Below the pieces are notes generated by a model, which saw nothing but the letters and a program-made list of their open reading frames with translations, ran no database searches and had not been told where the DNA came from. 10,982 bases of DNA from Methylococcaceae bacterium (lineage in GTDB: Bacteria > Pseudomonadota > Gammaproteobacteria > Methylococcales > Methylomonadaceae): positions 1 through 10,982 of the forward strand of contig DPKY01000174.1 in assembly GCA_003542275.1 (NCBI GenBank). Direction: 5' to 3'. Numbering within the stretch: position 1 is the stretch's first letter; every line of letters starts with the position of its first letter. The position numbers and the translations under genes were made by a program. This document shows positions 6,330 through 10,982 of the stretch, one piece after another.

Positions 6330-6424
6330 CGATTAAAAAGCTCGTATTAAAATCAAAGTTGACCTAGTTGCTAGAAGTAAGTGGGTATCTTACCATTGTC
6401 TCATCAGTTTATTGGCAGGAATTT

Positions 6425-6652
6425 TTATTGCATCTCACGCCACTCATAAATCTCAATGAGCGCACTATCACATTTACAACACCCCGTACCACACGCATTG
6501 GTGGGTGATTTTTTCTCTATTTTTCCTTTTGCCACTAAAAGCGTTAGCATACCGCTTAACGCTTGAGCATCCATGTCAAAACGAAGCATTAAATCATGCA
6601 GTGTAACGCGACGTTGCGTTTTTATGTACTGCCTCACCTCAGAGAGAATCAT
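6425..6652 (-). CDS. feoC: FeoC, small winged-helix Fe-S protein of ferrous iron transport
   Basis: A 75-residue cytoplasmic protein. Residues 1-48 form the FeoC winged helix (MILSEVRQYI, then LHDLMLRFDMDAQALSGML). A cysteine cluster follows at 54, 58, 59 and 61 (ACGTGCCKC), and the protein ends IYEW, as FeoC proteins often do. In Klebsiella, FeoC binds a 4Fe-4S cluster and protects FeoB from FtsH proteolysis. The tighter cysteine spacing here (Cx3CCxC) differs from the E. coli pattern, so the cluster type is uncertain. The ATG at 6652 is chosen because its ATG overlaps the feoB stop as ATGA. The frame is open upstream to 6736, but that stretch lies inside feoB. No clear terminator follows. 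Confidence 0.9.
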   Translation of the reverse strand: MILSEVRQYIKTQRRVTLHDLMLRFDMDAQALSGMLTLLVAKGKIEKKSPTNACGTGCCKCDSALIEIYEWREMQ

Positions 6653-8964
6653 ACGCGCTGCACTCCATATCGCCCTTTTTGCCACAATATAGCAATGACG
6701 ATAACACTCACTGTCATAAAAATTGCTATCCACCAACGTGTTTGCTCAGGATGCGCTGGATAGGTGGCAATTTGATAAAACAAGGTTGCCGTAAAATAGG
6801 CGACCCCCGTTGTCCACATTACCGCAAAAGCGGCCCACGCCGCCGAGGTTTCTCTGTAAATAGCTGCCGTAGCTGCCACGCAAGGCGAGTACAGCAAAAT
6901 AAACAGTAAGTAAGCAAACGCCCCCACCTGCCCATCAAAACGGTGTTGCATGGATTGAAACGTCGCGGCGTGGACATTTTGTTTGTCTGCGGCCTGCTGT
7001 AGACTATCCAATGCGCCCACATCAAGACCTAGCGGATCAAGGAGTCGACTCGCAACGAGCGCTAAATTCGTGGGAATGGTCTCCACCGCTTGCATAAGCG
7101 CGTCTTGCATGACAAACGCTGGTTTTTCTTGTACTAGCACGGGTTGCTCTAGTTGGCTATACAGCGCATCAAGCGTGCCGACTACCGCTTCTTTTGCCAG
7201 CACACCGGTAAAAATCCCCACCGTTGCCACCCAATTCTCTTCAGTAATGCCCATAGGCTCAAACGCAAAGGTTAAATTGCGACCAATAGCGCTTAAAACA
7301 GATTGATGGGTATTTTCCTGCCCAAAACGCCCATCGACGCCCAGCGCATTGAGAAAATTCAGCACCAGCACCATTGGCACAATCAATCTGCCCGCATTGA
7401 AAATAAACGATTTCAGGCGCTCACCTGTGCGAATGAGAATGCCTTGTAGCGTAGGCAGATGATACGTTGGCAATTCCATAATAAAGGGCGTCGTCTCGCC
7501 TTTAAACAGGGTGTGGCGCATAATCAATCCCGTACAAACCGCTACGCCAATGCCCAGGAGATAAAGACTAAACACAATGTTTTGCCCATTCGTAGGAAAA
7601 AACGCGGCCGCAAATAACGCATACACAGGCAAACGCGCTCCGCAAGACATAAAGGGATTCATTAAATTAGTCAAAATACGATCACGCGGATTTTCCAATG
7701 TACGTGTTGCCATAATGGCCGGCACATTACAGCCAAACCCAACAATCATGGGGACAAAGGCCTTGCCCGGCAAGCCTAAAAAGCGCATAAAACGATCCAT
7801 CACAAAGGCCGCCCGCGCCATATAGCCTGAATCTTCAAGCACCGACAAAAAGAGAAACAAAAAGCCGACAATAGGAATAAAGGTTGCCACCACTTGAATA
7901 CCACTGCCCACCCCTTGCGTGAGCAGTACATTAAGCCAGTTTGGACAATTCACTGCGTCAAGCCACGTTGCCAACCCATCAACCAGCAGAGCGCCAACAC
8001 ATTGCTCAAAAAAGTCTACAAAAGCACTTCCAATGTTAATGGTAAATAAAAACATCAAATACATCACCAGCAAAAAAATTGGAATGCCTAAAAAACGGTT
8101 CAGCACAACGCGGTCAATTTTCTCGCTTGTGTGTCGACTGACGTCGCTAAGTTTGCACACGACTTGTTTGGTGAGTTGATTAACAAAGCCGTAGCGCCCA
8201 TCAGCGGCAAGAATATCAATTTCATCATCGGTGTCTTCTTCAATTTGTCGCTGAAAGGTGGCTGCGAGCGCCACCATCTCATGGCCAGCAATCGTGCGGG
8301 CGAGCGTATCATTTTCCAACAAACGTAGCGTGAGCCAGCGGGGATCACAAGGATAGTTTTCAGCACAGGTGGCTAATTGCGGCGCAAGCTGGGCGATAGC
8401 CACTTCAAGGTGCGCGATATAGGGAATGGTAATGCTGGGAATACGATGATGTGCGGCGAGTTGATTGATAGCGGTTTTTAGCGCGGGAAGGCCTTGTTTT
8501 GTCGCCGCAGAAATGCCAACAACCGGGCAACCTAATTGCGTTGCCATCGCATCAATATCAATGCGAATACCGCGTTGCTTCACCGCGTCCATCATATTCA
8601 AAACGACAATCATTGGGACACGCATCTCAATGAGTTGCGAGGTTAAATATAAATTGCGCTCAATGTTTGAGGCGTCAACGATATTGATAATGACATCCGC
8701 TTCACGTTGCGCGACATAATCACGGGCAATTTTTTCGTCAAGGGACACATGGTCGTCAGAAGATTCTAGCGAATAGGTGCCAGGCAAATCAACGCACTGA
8801 ATATGTTTGCCAGCAAAGACGTATTCCCCCGTTTTTTTTTCAACCGTCACGCCTGCCCAATTCCCTACATATTGTTTAGAACCGGTGAGGACGTTAAATA
8901 ACGTTGTTTTGCCGCAGTTGGGATTGCCGACAATACCGACAATAAACGTGTCTTTGGGATTCAT
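6649..8964 (-). CDS. feoB: Ferrous iron transporter FeoB
   Basis: Inner-membrane Fe(II) importer, 771 residues (E. coli FeoB has 773). The N-terminal G domain shows G1 GNPNCGKTT (13-21), the G2 threonine in GVTVE (38-42), G3 DLPG (59-62), G4 NMMD (123-126) and a G5-like SAATKQG (152-158). A helical GDI region leads to the membrane core from about residue 290. The core carries two inverted Gate-type motifs, with GCNVPAIMATR (411-421) and MNPFMSCGARLPVY (435-448) containing the conserved cysteines. Further membrane helices run to the C-terminus. Its ATG overlaps the feoA stop as ATGA, and its own stop overlaps feoC the same way, so the three proteins are probably translated as a coupled set under the Fur-type promoter ahead of feoA. 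I see no frameshift or missing motif. Confidence 0.98.
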   Translation of the reverse strand: MNPKDTFIVGIVGNPNCGKTTLFNVLTGSKQYVGNWAGVTVEKKTGEYVFAGKHIQCVDLPGTYSLESSDDHVSLDEKIARDYVAQREADVIINIVDASNIERNLYLTSQLIEMRVPMIVVLNMMDAVKQRGIRIDIDAMATQLGCPVVGISAATKQGLPALKTAINQLAAHHRIPSITIPYIAHLEVAIAQLAPQLATCAENYPCDPRWLTLRLLENDTLARTIAGHEMVALAATFQRQIEEDTDDEIDILAADGRYGFVNQLTKQVVCKLSDVSRHTSEKIDRVVLNRFLGIPIFLLVMYLMFLFTINIGSAFVDFFEQCVGALLVDGLATWLDAVNCPNWLNVLLTQGVGSGIQVVATFIPIVGFLFLFLSVLEDSGYMARAAFVMDRFMRFLGLPGKAFVPMIVGFGCNVPAIMATRTLENPRDRILTNLMNPFMSCGARLPVYALFAAAFFPTNGQNIVFSLYLLGIGVAVCTGLIMRHTLFKGETTPFIMELPTYHLPTLQGILIRTGERLKSFIFNAGRLIVPMVLVLNFLNALGVDGRFGQENTHQSVLSAIGRNLTFAFEPMGITEENWVATVGIFTGVLAKEAVVGTLDALYSQLEQPVLVQEKPAFVMQDALMQAVETIPTNLALVASRLLDPLGLDVGALDSLQQAADKQNVHAATFQSMQHRFDGQVGAFAYLLFILLYSPCVAATAAIYRETSAAWAAFAVMWTTGVAYFTATLFYQIATYPAHPEQTRWWIAIFMTVSVIVIAILWQKGRYGVQRV

Positions 8965-9197
8965 TGAACCAATTCCGTGAGAACAAAAGATGCTTCTTCT
9001 TTTCGCAATGTGAGCGAAAAACCACGCAGTTTAATTTCAATAGGATCGCCCAGCGGGGCAAATCGCGTCACTTTAAATTCTGTACCACGCGTGAGCCCCA
9101 TAGCAAGCAAGCGTTTACGATACGCGCTGCCCGCGCTATCAAACCCCACAATGACCCCCGTATCACCAACCGCTAGATTTTTTAAACTGGTGGACAT
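8961..9197 (-). CDS. feoA: FeoA, SH3-like accessory protein of ferrous iron transport
   Basis: A 78-residue cytoplasmic protein with the FeoA SH3-like fold. The opening LAVGDTGVIVGF, then YRKRLLAMGLTRGTEF and DPIEIKLRGFSLTLRKEEA, match the family, and the length is typical (E. coli FeoA has 75). FeoA is thought to bind FeoB and tune its GTPase or transport activity. The ATG at 9197 has a good AGGGGA five bases upstream (9203-9208). It is the first gene of the operon and sits directly downstream of the Fur-box promoter. The stop overlaps the feoB start. Confidence 0.96.
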   Translation of the reverse strand: MSTSLKNLAVGDTGVIVGFDSAGSAYRKRLLAMGLTRGTEFKVTRFAPLGDPIEIKLRGFSLTLRKEEASFVLTELVQ

Positions 9198-9240
9198 ACA
9201 CTTCCCCTAAAACGCCAATAATGTCTAAAGCACAAAGATG

Positions 9241-9269
9241 ATTCTAATCAATAATCATTCTCATTTAAG
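9241..9269 (-). promoter_or_regulatory. feoABC promoter with embedded Fur box
   Basis: On the minus strand, TAGAAT (plus coordinates 9241-9246, five of six to -10) lies 17 bases downstream of CTTAAA (9264-9269, a weak -35). The spacer 9249-9263 reads TGAGAATGATTATTG. Against the Fur 7-1-7 consensus TGATAATnATTATCA it matches at 11 to 12 of 14 informative positions. A second dyad, TGATT/AATCA (9239-9250), abuts it, so a second Fur dimer could bind. A further extended -10 (TGCTATAGT, 9274-9282) lies upstream and would also be blocked by Fur. Iron-loaded Fur bound here should repress feoABC. The rest of 9198-9318 holds only a small stem-loop, GGTGA/TCACC (9292-9304), after queA. Confidence 0.8.
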
Positions 9270-9318
9270 ATGTACTATAGCACATTTACGCGGTGATGTT
9301 CACCTGAAAATAAACGGT

Positions 9319-10341
9319 TCAAAGACCGATAGTCATGGCATCGCCATAACTAAAAAAGCGATATTGTTTTTCAATGGCCCACTGATAAGCCTTCATAATA
9401 GACGCGTGAGAAGAAAAGGCCGACACCAACATCAGCAGCGTCGATTCAGGTAAATGAAAATTGGTCAACAGCGCGTCGACAGATTTAAATTCATAGCCAG
9501 GGACAATAAACAGTGTCGTGTCTCCCTCACCCGCTTGCAATACACCCGATTGTGAAGCAGATTCCAATGCCCGCACAGCCGTGGTACCAATGGCAATAAC
9601 GCGCCCGCCTCGTGCACGCGTTGCATTCACGGCGTCAACGGTGTCTTGAGAAACGGAAAAATATTCTTTGTGCATGAGATGCTCGGCTAAATTCTCAGTG
9701 CGTACGGGTTGAAAAGTACCACTGCCTACATGGAGCGTCACAAAAGCGCGGTTGACGCCTTTTTCAGTCAGTTGAGCGAGGAGTGCTTCATCAAAATGTA
9801 AACCGGCCGTTGGCGCGGCAACCGCACCAACGTGCTGTGCAAAAACGGTTTGATAACGCGTTAAATCATTGATGTCATCAGCACGGTCAATATAGGGCGG
9901 CAGCGGAATATGCCCAATGTCGTCTAATAGTGTCCAAATTGACGTATCGCCCAGAAAAGACAAATGAAACAAATCCCCTTCTCGCCCAATTACCTCACAG
10001 GCATAGTCTTTATCAAGCGTTATTCTCGCGCCAGCTTTAGGGGATTTACTTGCGCGAAGATGTGCAAGTGCTTGGTTGTTGGTTAACACACGCTCAATGA
10101 GAATTTCCACTTTCCCACCTGTGGCTTTGCGACCAAATAAACGCGCCGCAATGACTTTGGTATTATTAAAAACCAGTAAATCTTGAGGTGTCACCCGATC
10201 GATAAAATCTATAAAGTCTTTATCCGCTAACGCTCCCGTTTGTCTATCCATCATCAACAGGCGACTGGCGGTGCGTTGTGAAAGCGGCGCTTGTGCGATT
10301 AAATGTTCAGGCAGAAAATAATTAAAATCACTTTTTTTCAT
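9319..10341 (-). CDS. queA: S-adenosylmethionine:tRNA ribosyltransferase-isomerase
   Basis: QueA transfers and isomerises the ribosyl part of S-adenosylmethionine onto preQ1 in tRNA, making epoxyqueuosine at the wobble base of GUN anticodons. The 340 residues match the usual length (E. coli 356). Family motifs run in order: [13 protein letters not shown] near the start, [17 protein letters not shown] (54-70), [13 protein letters not shown] (172-184), [12 protein letters not shown] (203-214), [17 protein letters not shown] (293-309) and YGDAM (332-336). ATG at 10341 fits the conserved start, though the ribosome site is weak. yggU ends only 22 bases upstream, so yggT-yggU-queA look like one transcript. 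tgt, yajC and secD, often next to queA, do not follow; the feo operon does. Confidence 0.97.
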   Translation of the reverse strand: MKKSDFNYFLPEHLIAQAPLSQRTASRLLMMDRQTGALADKDFIDFIDRVTPQDLLVFNNTKVIAARLFGRKATGGKVEILIERVLTNNQALAHLRASKSPKAGARITLDKDYACEVIGREGDLFHLSFLGDTSIWTLLDDIGHIPLPPYIDRADDINDLTRYQTVFAQHVGAVAAPTAGLHFDEALLAQLTEKGVNRAFVTLHVGSGTFQPVRTENLAEHLMHKEYFSVSQDTVDAVNATRARGGRVIAIGTTAVRALESASQSGVLQAGEGDTTLFIVPGYEFKSVDALLTNFHLPESTLLMLVSAFSSHASIMKAYQWAIEKQYRFFSYGDAMTIGL

Positions 10342-10363
10342 GTTGGAAGACAGTGGAGGGTAT

Positions 10364-10669
10364 TTAAGATGTCACGCAATTTGATAGCCCAAGACACGCG
10401 GGGAAAAGACGCGGTGCGGCAATCGCAACGCGTTTATCTCGACTGCTCTGGCCAGTTAACAGCGTGCAAGCTGACTGTTTTACGCCAAATTCACTGGCGA
10501 GGAATTTAAGCAATTGCGCATTGGCTTTGCCGTCAATGGGCGGTGCTTTTAAACGTAATTTAATACGTTCACCATGTACCCCCGCCCATTCATCTTTGCT
10601 GGCTTTAGGTTGTATATGCAAACTAAGCACCAACACCGTGTTGGCCTCTTGCCAGAGATAGCCGGTCAT
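10364..10669 (-). CDS. yggU: YggU/DUF167 (UPF0235) family protein
   Basis: A 101-residue cytoplasmic protein of unknown function. It carries the DUF167 signature: [10 protein letters not shown] (19-28), [17 protein letters not shown] (34-50), [11 protein letters not shown] (53-63), then [11 protein letters not shown] (73-83). The last 15 or so residues are a short extension beyond the usual domain. Its ATG overlaps the yggT stop by one base (TAATG), which implies translational coupling. The pairing with yggT is common in gammaproteobacteria, where yggS and proC usually lie upstream. Those would be outside this window. Confidence 0.92.
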   Translation of the reverse strand: MTGYLWQEANTVLVLSLHIQPKASKDEWAGVHGERIKLRLKAPPIDGKANAQLLKFLASEFGVKQSACTLLTGQSSRDKRVAIAAPRLFPACLGLSNCVTS

Positions 10670-10982
10670 TAGCTAATTAAACTGGCCAGTTGATAGAGCG
10701 GAGGCAAAAATAACATTTCAGCAAGCTGTAAGCCCATTAGTGCCAGTAATGAGGAGAGATCAAGCCCCCCCAAATTCGGCAGCATGGCGCGGAAAACGCG
10801 CAACATCGGTTCAGTGAGACTGTAAAGCAGACGTGAAATATCACTGTACCCGCCGAGGTCAAACCAGCTCAACAACGCCCGTGCAAACACCGCATAAAAA
10901 AGGATATTCAAAAGCAATCCCAACAACTGTGCAAAGACCGTTAAAATGAAGCCACCTACGCTAAACGCATTCCATGACATGA
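10669..10982 (-). CDS. yggT: YggT family membrane protein, C-terminal part (5' end beyond window)
   Basis: The 103 visible residues make one YGGT repeat: hydrophobic helices (about 9-40), the SWFDLGG element (38-44), LLYSLTEPMLRVFRAMLP (51-68), GGLDLSS (71-77) and a final hydrophobic helix. Gammaproteobacterial YggT normally has two repeats and about 180-190 residues, and the part seen resembles the second repeat. The frame is open to the window edge, so the ATG at 10980 is probably internal and the gene is partial. A stand-alone one-repeat protein, as in some other bacteria, is the alternative. YGGT proteins are inner-membrane proteins linked to osmotic tolerance and cell division in different bacteria. 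Confidence 0.88.
   Translation of the reverse strand, partial: MSWNAFSVGGFILTVFAQLLGLLLNILFYAVFARALLSWFDLGGYSDISRLLYSLTEPMLRVFRAMLPNLGGLDLSSLLALMGLQLAEMLFLPPLYQLASLIS

Noticed and set aside
6330..6424. GTAAG/CTTAC inverted repeat in the feoC-transpeptidase gap as an operator or terminator
   Set aside because: The arms are only five bases long and no T-run follows, so chance explains it.
6983..7306. Open frame of 107 codons antisense to feoB, and similar frames antisense to bioB, feoB and queA
   Set aside because: They mirror the codon pattern of intact genes with full family motifs, have no ribosome sites of note and resemble no protein family.
10630..10644. 15-base palindrome CCAACAC-C-GTGTTGG in the 5' part of yggU
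   Set aside because: A seven-base arm with a one-base centre is expected about once by chance in a window of this size, and it lies inside conserved-family coding sequence.
1..10982. DNA uptake sequence repeats, considered because comF is present
   Set aside because: No Neisseria- or Haemophilus-type uptake word, and no other frequently repeated 9-12-base word, was seen on either strand by eye.

Overview
The window reads as chromosomal DNA of a gammaproteobacterium with a GC content in the mid-40s judged by eye. The signs are a feoA-feoB-feoC operon with a small cysteine-bearing FeoC, a yggT-yggU pair, a YcbB-like L,D-transpeptidase and an RlpA lipoprotein. I cannot name the genus. No rRNA, tRNA, CRISPR array, insertion sequence or phage gene is visible.

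Layout. Positions 146-928 (minus) carry rlpA, a lytic septal lipoprotein. A gene-free, AT-rich 440-base stretch follows. It holds a candidate promoter, a short possible leader peptide frame and a long inverted repeat. Positions 1368-2353 (plus) hold a two-gene unit: a group-1-type truncated hemoglobin with an extra stretch of about 42 residues, then a small stand-alone degenerate GGDEF protein (GGDKF). That unit meets bioB (minus) stop to stop, and a strong stem-loop lies just inside the bioB 3' end. Upstream of bioB, and probably co-transcribed with it, is a secreted cysteine-rich DUF1566 protein. A short promoter region with three TTAACG-type half-sites separates it from comF (plus). comF converges on, and overlaps by 92 bases, an L,D-transpeptidase (minus) whose proline-rich C-terminal tail is written on the opposite strand of comF.

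The right half is all minus strand. The order of transcription is yggT (cut by the window edge), yggU, queA, then a Fur-type promoter driving feoA-feoB-feoC. yggT/yggU overlap as TAATG, and feoA/feoB and feoB/feoC each overlap as ATGA, which suggests translational coupling.

Working together: the feo genes form a ferrous iron importer under apparent Fur control. RlpA and the L,D-transpeptidase act on peptidoglycan but are not neighbours. The most unusual unit is the globin plus degenerate GGDEF pair. It resembles a globin-coupled c-di-GMP sensor split into two proteins, and this reading is inference. The remaining genes (bioB, queA, comF, yggT, yggU) are ordinary housekeeping genes.
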